Assembly (NCBI GenBank): GCA_937889225.1
Contig: CALAST010000038.1
Span: 1-36,117 of the forward strand
DNA length: 36,117 nucleotides
Reading direction: 5' to 3'
Source of the DNA: an uncultured Lachnobacterium sp.
GTDB lineage: Bacteria; Bacillota; Clostridia; Lachnospirales; Lachnospiraceae
The translations under genes and the position numbers were made by a program. Positions 8,354 to 15,513 of this stretch are shown piece after piece. Positions within the stretch are counted from its first letter, which is position 1; every line of letters begins with the position of its first letter. The notes below the pieces were generated by a model. It ran no database searches and was not told the origin of the DNA. It saw nothing but the letters and a program-made list of their open reading frames with translations.

Positions 8354-9124
8354 CTACTTCATAACTTGTTCTCCGTTCAATCTCCCACGCACCAAAAGTA
8401 ATACCAAAGATGCAATGATTCCATAAAGAAATGGAAATAATGACACCGATAAATTTTTCCAAAAGACATCCCAATTTCCACTTCTATAATTATAAAACAA
8501 TACAAATATTTGTAACACACTCAAAAGAAATCCCATCAAAAACATAGCATTTGCAGCTAATGAAATTGCTTCTTTACTACAAATAATAGTTTCCTTTGAA
8601 ATATCTGCTTTTTTCCCAAATAATATACTAATTCCGTTCCAAAAATATCCCCAAAAACCTGTTCCTACTAAAAATAAAATCGTTGGAATCAATATAAGCA
8701 AAAAAGAGAGAGGATCAAGAAGCACTATCACATTCGTTCCGCCTTGTTTCAATGTAAATAAAATTATCCCCACGACTGTCACACATGCAAGAACACAAAA
8801 AATAATTGTATATCTATTTTCGCCTCTAGCCGCTTTTGTCTTTTGCATCAAATTTATAATAGAATCCCTTTCATCTTCTTCCTGCAAATACATCACCTGC
8901 GAATTATCCTTTAATAAACGTTCTCCCGTCAATAATTCATTTACACTAACCTCTAAAATCTTACATAATGGTATCAATATAGAGATTTCCGGCATCCCTT
9001 TTCCTGTTTCCCATCTCGAAACGGTTTTATCACTCACACCCAGTTTTTCTGCTAATTGCATCTGTGTAAAGCCATGATTTTTTCTTAATTCTGCAATAAA
9101 CTTACCAATCTTTACCTGTTCCAT
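8354..9124 (-). CDS. XRE-family regulator with MotA/TolQ-like membrane tail
   Basis: The 256-residue protein starts with a Cro/C1-type helix-turn-helix (residues 6-61; recognition part VSDKTVSRWETG), which binds DNA. A charged linker follows, then four predicted membrane helices (about 105-125, 136-158, 187-211, 226-246). The helix pair around LLDPLSFLLILIPT and the C-terminal YGIIASLVLLLVRGRL resemble the MotA/TolQ/ExbB membrane family, a fusion seen in clostridial regulators. This would place the DNA-binding domain at the membrane, suggesting it senses an envelope or membrane cue. It is transcribed in the same direction as the following ABC ATPase and permease genes, which are its probable targets. 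The HTH is certain; the MotA-like match is by eye. Confidence 0.82.
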   Translation of the reverse strand: MEQVKIGKFIAELRKNHGFTQMQLAEKLGVSDKTVSRWETGKGMPEISILIPLCKILEVSVNELLTGERLLKDNSQVMYLQEEDERDSIINLMQKTKAARGENRYTIIFCVLACVTVVGIILFTLKQGGTNVIVLLDPLSFLLILIPTILFLVGTGFWGYFWNGISILFGKKADISKETIICSKEAISLAANAMFLMGFLLSVLQIFVLFYNYRSGNWDVFWKNLSVSLFPFLYGIIASLVLLLVRGRLNGEQVMK

Positions 9125-9153
9125 ATACGTTCCTTCTTTCTTTTATACGTCCA

Positions 9154-9192
9154 GCGGATATTCGCAATCCGCTTTGCAACTTGCTCATAACC
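9154..9192 (-). repeat. Intergenic repeat, copy 1 (GGATATTCGCAATCC core)
   Basis: It shares the 15-base core and most of the following 22 bases with the copy at 26885. GCGGAT and ATCCGC flank a 7-base loop, giving a 7-bp hairpin with the adjacent A/T pair. It lies between the merR and XRE genes and provides the TGA stop of merR. Read on the minus strand it lies in the mRNA 3' end of merR. Confidence 0.75.
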
Positions 9193-9979
9193 ACCCATTT
9201 ACCTTTTGCAATTCACTCGGTCTTGTTTCAAAGCTATACTTTTCCAACATAACATTATCCAAAATTAAAACCTTTCGTTCATCACAACCCCAATTTGTAT
9301 TTATCAACTCCATAAGATTCAATTCGGGGGTTAACTCTACCTGCATACATGAATATTCTCCTGCCGGAATAGTCAATACTTTGGGATGGTCTTTCTTATG
9401 ATTTAAAATTTCCAAAAAACACCGATATCTCATTTCTCCTATTTCATCCATTTCTAAAATCTGTCCCGCTGGCAGTACTGGAAAAAAGTCATTTTTCTGT
9501 GCAATCTTATAAATTTCTGCTACTGCCGAAACCATTTCCTTTATTTCCAGTCTTCTATCAAAATATCCTGTCACAATCACATTTCGTTCTTCAATTCTTC
9601 TTGTATATACCCCTTTTTCGTCTGCAAACTTTTTATTTGCCTCAATACTTTTCAAGGAAGATTCAATATAATTCAAATTGTTCTGCATTTCTTCTATTCG
9701 CTTCTGTGCCACAATTTTTCCTTGCTCCAGCAATTTCTGTGATTGCAAATTTCCATCTTTGTCAATATACTTCACCATCTCTTTTAATGGAATCCCAAGC
9801 TGCACACATAATATAATTTTGTTTAACACCGAAATCTGCTCTGGTGCATAATACCTGTAATTCGTCTTTTCATCCACATATGCAGGTTTTAGCAGCCCAA
9901 GCTTTTCATAATATCGCAATGAATTGATATTGATATCCCTTAACTTTGCAAATTCACTAATTAAAAAATAATTTTTCAT
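9185..9979 (-). CDS. MerR-family regulator with GyrI-like effector-binding domain (multidrug sensor type)
   Basis: The 264-residue protein has a MerR winged helix-turn-helix at residues 4-73 (FLISEFAKL, then SLRYYEKLGLL and NYRYYAPEQI), a coiled-coil dimerisation helix at about 75-118, and a C-terminal GyrI-like domain at about 125-260. This is the architecture of BmrR and its relatives. These proteins bind hydrophobic or cationic drugs and activate transcription by untwisting promoters with long spacers. The gene is divergent from a MATE efflux pump, the expected target, and the spacer holds a TTGACT-N19-TAACAT promoter and a dyad. The start ATG follows GGGGAG. The stop codon lies inside a repeat element. 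The family is certain; the ligand is unknown. Confidence 0.9.
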   Translation of the reverse strand: MKNYFLISEFAKLRDININSLRYYEKLGLLKPAYVDEKTNYRYYAPEQISVLNKIILCVQLGIPLKEMVKYIDKDGNLQSQKLLEQGKIVAQKRIEEMQNNLNYIESSLKSIEANKKFADEKGVYTRRIEERNVIVTGYFDRRLEIKEMVSAVAEIYKIAQKNDFFPVLPAGQILEMDEIGEMRYRCFLEILNHKKDHPKVLTIPAGEYSCMQVELTPELNLMELINTNWGCDERKVLILDNVMLEKYSFETRPSELQKVNGWL

Positions 9980-9995
9980 TTCTTTTACTCCCCTC

Positions 9996-10026
9996 TTGAC
10001 TCTATTATTATAACAGGGTTTAACAT
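9996..10026 (+). promoter_or_regulatory. Candidate MerR-type long-spacer promoter for the MATE gene
   Basis: TTGACT (9996-10001) and TAACAT (10021-10026) are separated by exactly 19 bases, the overlong spacer typical of MerR-activated promoters. On the opposite strand the same segment holds TGTTATAAT, an extended -10 for merR itself. The leader to the MATE start would be about 135 bases. Footprinting would be needed to confirm it. Confidence 0.45.
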
Positions 10027-10063
10027 AAAAAAGAAGTCAAAATGGTTATTTCATTCACTTGTA

Positions 10064-10084
10064 GCTATCTGCTTAACCAAAATA
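10064..10084 (+). repeat. Left of two 21-bp direct repeats flanking the MATE gene
   Basis: GCTATCTGCTTAACCAAAATA recurs with three changes at 11549-11569, just after the MATE stop. Both resemble the tail of the GGATATTCGCAATCC repeat family (GCTACTTGCTCATAACCGAATAA in the 26885 copy). Confidence 0.5.
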
Positions 10085-10109
10085 TCGAAATGCAACAAGA
10101 TGGATAATT

Positions 10110-10126
10110 CCTTACTGACTGTAAGG
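10110..10126 (+). promoter_or_regulatory. Perfect dyad CCTTAC-N5-GTAAGG upstream of the MATE gene
   Basis: Six-base arms with a 5-base centre form a dyad of the length and spacing common in MerR-family operators. It lies 40 bases before the MATE start, upstream of a GATAAT -10-like hexamer. It may be the regulator's operator or a second regulatory site. Confidence 0.4.
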
Positions 10127-10166
10127 GATATGAACCATAAATATATGATAATAGAAAGGACAAAAA

Positions 10167-11540
10167 ATGGAAAAAACAAAAAATGCAAAAACGCAAGACA
10201 TGGGTTCCGGCAGTATTCCAAAACTATTTGCCCAACTTGCCATTCCGGCAGTTGTGGCACAAATCATTAACTTATTGTACAACATCGTTGACCGTATTTA
10301 CATCGGACATATCCCGGAAGTTGGGGCTTCCGCTCTTACAGGAGTAGGTTTATTTGTTCCGATTTTAATGCTGATTAACGCATTTGCGATGTTAGCAGGT
10401 GCGGGTGGTGCACCACTTGCTTCGATTGCAATGGGAAAAAAAGACACAGAGCGTGCCGAAAAGATTATTGGAAATGCATTCTCTTTACTGTTGATATTTT
10501 CAGTTATTTTAACCGTAGTATTTTATATTAGTGCACCAACTTTGCTTCGCTTCTTCGGTGCAAGTGACGTAACTCTCCCTTATGCAGTAGAATATTCACG
10601 TATTTACATATTAGGAAGCGTTTTTATCCTTATTGTTATGGGTATGAATCCATTTATTACTACACAAGGATTTGCAAAAATCAGTATGCTCACAACCGTA
10701 ATCGGTGCTGTTATCAACATTATCCTTGATCCAATTTTTATCTTTATCTTTGATATGGGTGTAGGTGGGGCAGCTTTAGCAAGTATCTTAAGTCAAGCAG
10801 TCGGTGCGGTATGGATTCTTCGATTCTTAACAGGAAAGAAAACCATTCTGCATTTGCGAAAAAAAAATATGAAATTAGAAGCAGAGATTGTAAAACCTTG
10901 TCTTGGACTTGGTATCTCTACATTTGTTATGCTCTCCACCGAAAGTTTGCTTTCTATGAGTTTTACATCTAGTCTGGCACGTTATGGCGGAGACCTTGCA
11001 GTTGGGGCAATGACGATTATCACAAGTGTTTGTCAGCTTGCCACCATGCCGCTTCAAGGATTTTGTCAGGGTGGACAGCCAATTATCAGCTATAACTTTG
11101 GTGCTGGAAACGCAGACCGCGTAAAGAAAGCATTTTATCTTCAGTTTGGTATTTGTTTTTCTTACGCAACACTCTTTTGGCTGCTTTCCATGTTAGCACC
11201 GGGTATGTTTGCAAGCATTTTTACAAACGATGCGGCACTTGCAGAATATGCTTCATGGGCACTTAAGATTTACATGGCAGGTATTTTCGCCTTTGGTGCA
11301 CAAATTGCCTGTCAACAGAGTTTTATGGCACTCGGTCAGGCAAAAATCAGCTTATTCCTTGCGTGCTTACGTAAAATTATTCTTTTGATTCCGCTTATCT
11401 TTATCTTGCCAATGTTTTTTGAAGATAAAGTCTTTGGTGTATTCCTTGCCGAACCGGTAAGTGATATTATTGCAGCTGTTGTTACAACGATTGCATTTTT
11501 ATCACAATTTAATAAGATTTTGAAGACGAATCAAAAGTAA
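10167..11540 (+). CDS. MATE-family multidrug efflux transporter
   Basis: This 457-residue protein has about twelve membrane helices in two six-helix halves, the standard MATE length and fold. Recognisable family segments are PAVVAQIINLLYNIVDRIYI in helix 1, the GAGGAPLASIAMG loop, LDPIFIFIFDMGVGGAALAS in helix 5-6, and PLQGFCQGGQPIISYNFGAG in helix 8. It resembles the MepA/DinF-like branch found in Bacillota, which exchanges cationic drugs for Na+ or H+ across the cytoplasmic membrane. The ATG follows AGAAAGGA by 6 bases. A MerR/GyrI drug sensor is divergently encoded and probably induces it. A strong terminator follows. The family is certain; substrates are not known. Confidence 0.93.
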   Translation: MEKTKNAKTQDMGSGSIPKLFAQLAIPAVVAQIINLLYNIVDRIYIGHIPEVGASALTGVGLFVPILMLINAFAMLAGAGGAPLASIAMGKKDTERAEKIIGNAFSLLLIFSVILTVVFYISAPTLLRFFGASDVTLPYAVEYSRIYILGSVFILIVMGMNPFITTQGFAKISMLTTVIGAVINIILDPIFIFIFDMGVGGAALASILSQAVGAVWILRFLTGKKTILHLRKKNMKLEAEIVKPCLGLGISTFVMLSTESLLSMSFTSSLARYGGDLAVGAMTIITSVCQLATMPLQGFCQGGQPIISYNFGAGNADRVKKAFYLQFGICFSYATLFWLLSMLAPGMFASIFTNDAALAEYASWALKIYMAGIFAFGAQIACQQSFMALGQAKISLFLACLRKIILLIPLIFILPMFFEDKVFGVFLAEPVSDIIAAVVTTIAFLSQFNKILKTNQK

Positions 11541-11548
11541 TCATCCTG

Positions 11549-11569
11549 CTATCCGCTTAACCGAATAAA
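11549..11569 (+). repeat. Right of two 21-bp direct repeats flanking the MATE gene
   Basis: GCTATCCGCTTAACCGAATAA differs at three positions from the copy at 10064-10084. It begins 8 bases after the MATE stop. Confidence 0.5.
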
Positions 11570-11608
11570 TTAAACATAAAATCTACTTATCACTAGCTAA
11601 TAAACCTA

Positions 11609-11659
11609 AGAGGGTAGCCTTACAGTCATAAAATGACCCAAAGGCTACCCTCTCTTTTT
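11609..11659 (+). terminator. Intrinsic terminator of the MATE gene
   Basis: A 13-bp perfect outer stem (AGAGGGTAGCCTT/AAGGCTACCCTCT) encloses a small inner hairpin (GTCAT/ATGAC), and CTTTTTCTCTT follows on the plus strand. It also lies just after the stop of the convergent protease gene and may serve both. Confidence 0.9.
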
Positions 11660-11676
11660 CTCTTATCAAATTTCCC

Positions 11677-12283
11677 TCATCTTTCAAATACAACAGTTCC
11701 CAATTCATATGGGTGGTCAATAAACAATACATCTTTATATAAAGTTTTATATTGTAGCAGTTTCATCGTAAGTACCAAATCACCACTTCCAGCTAAAATC
11801 ATAAATATTGCAACTAACAACAATACCAATGAGCCTGTGAATACTGCTGCCACCCCAGGCAAAAAGCCAAGAAATATGGTAGGCATAAGTGCACCAATAA
11901 TAATCTGATGCTTTTTCATTGGCTGATTACAACTGCAATAGGGAGTCAAATATTCCTTTATAAAACCAAAGGAAATCGACTTCCAACCATTTTTTACAAA
12001 CAATGACCATGTAATCCCATGAATTAACTCATGAGCAATAGTCAGCACAAAAAGCATAATAAGAAACACGATATCCGCAAGCAAAAACTGTTTGCTATCC
12101 AAATAGCGTAATAAATGGCAATGATGCAAAAATTCCACATACATTGGCGGCTACTACGCCCATTGTAATATGATTTGACTTATACCCTTCTGCAACAAGC
12201 TGTTCGGTTAATTTCTCAAAATCTTCTTTTCTTTTTTGTTCTTCCTTACTTAATTGACGTTCTTTCTTCTTTTTCTTATCCAT
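11677..12283 (-). pseudogene. DUF3267-like membrane zinc metalloprotease, apparently frameshifted
   Basis: Two overlapping frames together read as one DUF3267-type protein. The first part starts at the ATG at 12283 (GGGGGA upstream), has a Lys/Glu-rich N-terminus (MDKKKKKERQLSKEEQK) and enters a membrane helix (GVVAANVCGIFASLPF) before a stop at 12095. The second part, in the frame shifted by one base, continues with the helix around LADIVFLIMLFVL, the zinc motif HELIH, CSCNQPMKK, and two more helices, ending at 11677. The switch must lie in about 12095-12144. Intact relatives of about 200 residues have both parts in one frame. A one-base insertion, a sequencing error or programmed frameshifting could each explain it; the first makes it a pseudogene. 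The family name rests on the HELIH helix and layout only. Confidence 0.65.
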
Positions 12284-12588
12284 AATATTGCTATTTCCCC
12301 CATAAATGTTTCCTTGCCCATTCCTTAAATTGAACATCAATCACCATCCCATTGTTATTATTTGCCCCCAATCAGGAAATAGGCTATCCCGTCTACTTTT
12401 ACTTTGCTTTTCAGCAGGCATCTCTCCTATCATTATAGGAGGATAAAATCTATACAAATGTCAAGATAAAAATATAAGAAATGCACGACAAATACATGAA
12501 ACATTATTTACTTTATGTTACCAAAATGTCGGATTAAATCCATTTAAAATTTAATCCGACATCTCTATATTTTATATTCTTATTTCAA
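12284..12588. other. Intergenic region upstream of the protease gene, holding the gdhA terminator
   Basis: No gene is seen in these 305 bases. The ATG-bearing frame before 12283 (to 12340) could be a short N-terminal extension but is judged non-coding. The only clear signal is the hairpin at 12526-12562. Confidence 0.5.
12526..12562 (-). terminator. Intrinsic terminator of the glutamate dehydrogenase gene
   Basis: A perfect 14-bp stem (ATGTCGGATTAAAT/ATTTAATCCGACAT) with a 9-base loop lies 27 bases after the gdhA stop. On the minus strand it is followed by TTTTGG. The T-tract is short but the hairpin is strong. Confidence 0.8.
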
Positions 12589-13923
12589 TTAAACCACACC
12601 CTGTGCAAGCATCGCATCTGCAACTTTTTCAAAGCCTGCAATATTTGCACCAGCAACATAGTTGCCTTCCATGCCATAACGTTTTGCAGCATCATCAATA
12701 TTTTTGAAGATATTTACCATAATCTGCTGTAATTTTGCATCTACTTCTTCAAATGTCCAACTTAATCTTTCAGAGTTCTGGCTCATTTCAAGGGCAGATG
12801 TAGCTACGCCACCTGCGTTTGCTGCTTTACCACCAACAAACCAAACACCGTTTTCCTGTAAGTATTTTGTAGCATCGATAGTTGTAGGCATATTTGCACC
12901 TTCTAATACAGCTATAACGCCATTTGCTACTAATGCTTTTGCATCGTCAATTAATAATTCGTTCTGAGTAGCACATGGTAATGCAATATCACATTTTACA
13001 GTCCATACGCCTCTTCCTTCATGATACTGAGCACTTGGACGAGCTGCTGCATATTCCGTAAGACGAGCACGTTTTACTTCTTTTACTTCACGAAGAAGTT
13101 CTACATCAATACCTTCTGCATCATAAATCCAGCCTGTAGAATCAGAACATGTTACTACTTTTGCACCTAACTGCTGTGCTTTCTGGATTGCGTAGATTGC
13201 TACATTACCGGCACCGGAAACTGCACATACTTTGCCTTCCAAAGTCTGACCTTTGGATTTGAATAATTCCTGAGTCATGTATAAAAGACCATATCCTGTA
13301 GCTTCTTTACGAGCTAAAGAACCACCGTAGCTTAAGCCTTTTCCTGTAAGAACGCCTTCGTAAACGCCTTTAATTCTCTTATACTGTCCATACATATAGC
13401 CGATTTCTCTTGCTCCTGTTCCGATATCTCCGGCCGGAACGTCTGTATCTGCACCAATATATTTGTAAAGCTCTGTAATAAAGCTCTGGCAGAATGCCAT
13501 AATTTCTCTGTCTGATTTACCCTTAGGGTCAAAGTCAGAACCACCTTTACCACCACCGATTGGAAGTCCTGTTAAGGAGTTTTTAAATACCTGTTCAAAT
13601 CCTAAGAATTTGATAATACCAATATTTACAGATGGATGTAAACGGATACCACCCTTGTATGGTCCAATTGCATTGTTAAACTGTACACGATATCCAATGT
13701 TTACCTGAACCTGACCTTTATCATCAACCCACGGTACGCGGAATTTAATCTGGCGTTCCGGTTCTACAATTCTTTCTAACAAAGCTTCTCTTCTGTATAC
13801 AGCTTCGTTTGCATCAATAACAGGGCGAAGTGATTCTAATACTTCTTCACAAGCCTGTAAAAATTCCGGTTCTGATGCATTTTTTGCTTTCACTACTTCT
13901 AATACTTCATCAATATATCCCAT
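12589..13923 (-). CDS. gdhA: Glutamate dehydrogenase, hexameric NADP-type
   Basis: The 444-residue enzyme interconverts 2-oxoglutarate plus ammonia and glutamate. It belongs to the small hexameric GdhA class and has the normal length. The substrate-binding lysine regions read GPYKGGIRLHPSV and PIGGGKGGSDFDPKG, and VPAGDIGTGAREIGYM is the catalytic-domain hallmark. The dinucleotide fold shows VSGAGNVA. The frame is open 17 codons further upstream, but the ATG at 13923 is chosen because AAGGAG lies 7-8 bases before it and the protein then starts as in relatives (MGYIDEVLEVVKAKN). A promoter with a TATAAT box lies 70 bases upstream and a terminator follows, so it is a single-gene transcript. NADP preference is inferred from class, not from a visible residue. 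Confidence 0.95.
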   Translation of the reverse strand: MGYIDEVLEVVKAKNASEPEFLQACEEVLESLRPVIDANEAVYRREALLERIVEPERQIKFRVPWVDDKGQVQVNIGYRVQFNNAIGPYKGGIRLHPSVNIGIIKFLGFEQVFKNSLTGLPIGGGKGGSDFDPKGKSDREIMAFCQSFITELYKYIGADTDVPAGDIGTGAREIGYMYGQYKRIKGVYEGVLTGKGLSYGGSLARKEATGYGLLYMTQELFKSKGQTLEGKVCAVSGAGNVAIYAIQKAQQLGAKVVTCSDSTGWIYDAEGIDVELLREVKEVKRARLTEYAAARPSAQYHEGRGVWTVKCDIALPCATQNELLIDDAKALVANGVIAVLEGANMPTTIDATKYLQENGVWFVGGKAANAGGVATSALEMSQNSERLSWTFEEVDAKLQQIMVNIFKNIDDAAKRYGMEGNYVAGANIAGFEKVADAMLAQGVV

Positions 13924-13991
13924 ATTTATATCTCCTTTACATATGTTTCGAGTTTTCTGGAAACATTTTTTCATATTGATTTTATAAAAAA

Positions 13992-14019
13992 ATTATAGAA
14001 GTTATTTTACTCCTCCCAA
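13992..14019 (-). promoter_or_regulatory. Sigma-A-type promoter of gdhA
   Basis: On the minus strand TATAAT (13992-13997) is preceded at 16-base spacing by TTGGGA (14014-14019). Transcription would start about 60 bases before the gdhA ATG. Confidence 0.55.
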
Positions 14020-14214
14020 CACCAAATTACAAGAAAAAATATATGAACTTTTTATAGTAATTATTCATAACTAATATTCTTTTTTCTTATGTTTCTTAAA
14101 AATCCTTCGTATTTTCCATCTATACCTTACTTTTCTTTTAATCCATTTCAAAAGTTTATCATATTCAAAACTATATTAATTTTTCTTTTTACTATAATAT
14201 TTTTTGAAATTTAA

Positions 14215-14300
14215 CAAAAAAAGAAGCTGCAATTCTTAAAGAAAGCACAAATATCAAATAAAATATCTGATATTCAACTCCCGTTTCTTGCAACTTCTTT
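14215..14300 (-). terminator. Branched intrinsic terminator of the glucokinase gene
   Basis: Read on the minus strand, AAAGAAGTTGCAA pairs with TTGCAGCTTCTTT (13 bp, one G-U) and a run of seven T follows. The long interior holds a second small stem (AATATCA/TGATATT). It lies 55 bases after the stop codon. Confidence 0.75.
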
Positions 14301-14354
14301 CTTACTTATTTATTTTTACTTCCTTTTTCTATCCTATTCAGTTATAATACGCTT

Positions 14355-15293
14355 CTATTCAATCACCATACGCACGCATCCGTAAATACCTGCGTCATTT
14401 CCAAGTGTTGCAATAACAAATTTCGTATCACGTACTGCATGGAAGCAATTTTCCTGGAAATGTTCTTGGATTGCAGAAATTAAAATATCTCCTGCTTTTG
14501 ACACACCACCACCAATTACGATAACTTCCGGATTTACAACAGCTGAAATATTTGCAATAGAAGAACCTAAAATTTCACCAACTTCATCTACTAATTCAAG
14601 GGCTACTGCATCACCTGCTTTTGCTTCATCAAATACATCTTTTGCTGTAAGATTATCATATTTGCGAAGTGCAGTTTCATCAGAAGTTTTGTTGAGTTTT
14701 CTCTTTGCAAGGCGAACGATTCCTGTTGCAGAACCATACTGTTCTAAGCATCCGTACTTACCACAGTTACATGCTTCAATTTCCTCTTTATTTACGGTAA
14801 GGTGTCCGATTTCTCCACCTGCTCCATGAAATCCGGCAACGATTTTTCCATCAATGATGATACCACCACCAACACCTGTTCCAAGTGTTACCATAACAAC
14901 ATCTGTTGAGCCTTTTGCTCCACCTTGCCACATTTCACCAAGGGCAGCTACGTTTGCATCATTGCCTACTTTTACTTTTAATCCTGTAAGTGCAGAAAGT
15001 TCTTCTGCTACGTCTACAACACCCCATCCTAAGTTTACACAACGATTTACAACGCCATCACTACGAACAGGACCCGGAACACCTACACCTACACCGGCTA
15101 CTTCATCTTTGCTGATGGATTCCTGTGCAAGCTTATTATCCATGGATTTTGCGATATCTGAGAGGATGTTGCTTCCACCATCTTCCGTATCGGTCTTAAT
15201 CTCCCATTTATCTAATAAATTACCCGTTGTTTCAAAAAATCCCATTTTAATTGTAGTGCCGCCAATGTCTACACCAAAACCATATTTTTTCAC
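14355..15293 (-). CDS. glcK: ROK-family glucokinase
   Basis: The 312-residue kinase phosphorylates glucose to glucose 6-phosphate with ATP in the cytoplasm. It starts with the ROK phosphate-binding motif (GVDIGGTTIKMGFF) and has the sugar-binding GNDANVAALGE and the second phosphate motif TLGTGVGGG. The ROK zinc signature reads CNCGKYGCLE. The length and the lack of an N-terminal helix-turn-helix mark it as an enzyme rather than a NagC/XylR-type repressor. The start is taken as the GTG at 15293, because GGAGG lies 7 bases before it; an ATG 12 codons upstream has no such site. An extended -10 (TGATACAAT on the minus strand) lies about 40 bases upstream. Other ROK hexokinases, such as ManNAc kinase, are possible but less likely. 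Confidence 0.88.
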   Translation of the reverse strand: MKKYGFGVDIGGTTIKMGFFETTGNLLDKWEIKTDTEDGGSNILSDIAKSMDNKLAQESISKDEVAGVGVGVPGPVRSDGVVNRCVNLGWGVVDVAEELSALTGLKVKVGNDANVAALGEMWQGGAKGSTDVVMVTLGTGVGGGIIIDGKIVAGFHGAGGEIGHLTVNKEEIEACNCGKYGCLEQYGSATGIVRLAKRKLNKTSDETALRKYDNLTAKDVFDEAKAGDAVALELVDEVGEILGSSIANISAVVNPEVIVIGGGVSKAGDILISAIQEHFQENCFHAVRDTKFVIATLGNDAGIYGCVRMVIE

Positions 15294-15333
15294 GTCTGTT
15301 CCTCCAATACTATGTATTTTTTTAAGCACATTT

Positions 15334-15342
15334 ATTGTATCA
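15334..15342 (-). promoter_or_regulatory. Extended -10 promoter of the glucokinase gene
   Basis: The minus strand reads TGATACAAT, a TGN-extended -10 with five of six consensus bases. No convincing -35 is seen, which is usual for extended -10 promoters. The leader would be about 35 bases. Confidence 0.4.
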
Positions 15343-15513
15343 TATCATTAGTCATTTTACATTAGCAATTTGCACAATTTTTTCGTTTTTTTTAGCGAAG
15401 GAAGATAGTTCCTAAAAAATGTTTTCGATTTGCATTTTGTATATACTACAAACTTTTTAAGCCTTTTAACTATTCTTCATGTTTATGCATGATTCCTTGT
15501 CCTCTTTTATGCT

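Larger units (their letters stand above)
13924..14354. other. Intergenic region between gdhA and glucokinase
   Basis: This 431-base AT-rich spacer holds the gdhA promoter at its left end and the glucokinase terminator at its right end. Bases 14020-14210 contain nothing recognisable on either strand. Confidence 0.6.

Noticed and set aside
12095..12340. Two independent small genes instead of one broken protease gene
   Set aside because: The second frame starts without a ribosome site inside the first, and the joined product makes a sensible single membrane metalloprotease.
14854..15351. 165-residue plus-strand ORF opposite glucokinase
   Set aside because: It mirrors the glucokinase codons on the other strand, is Pro/Ser/Thr-rich from codon complement, and has no ribosome site.
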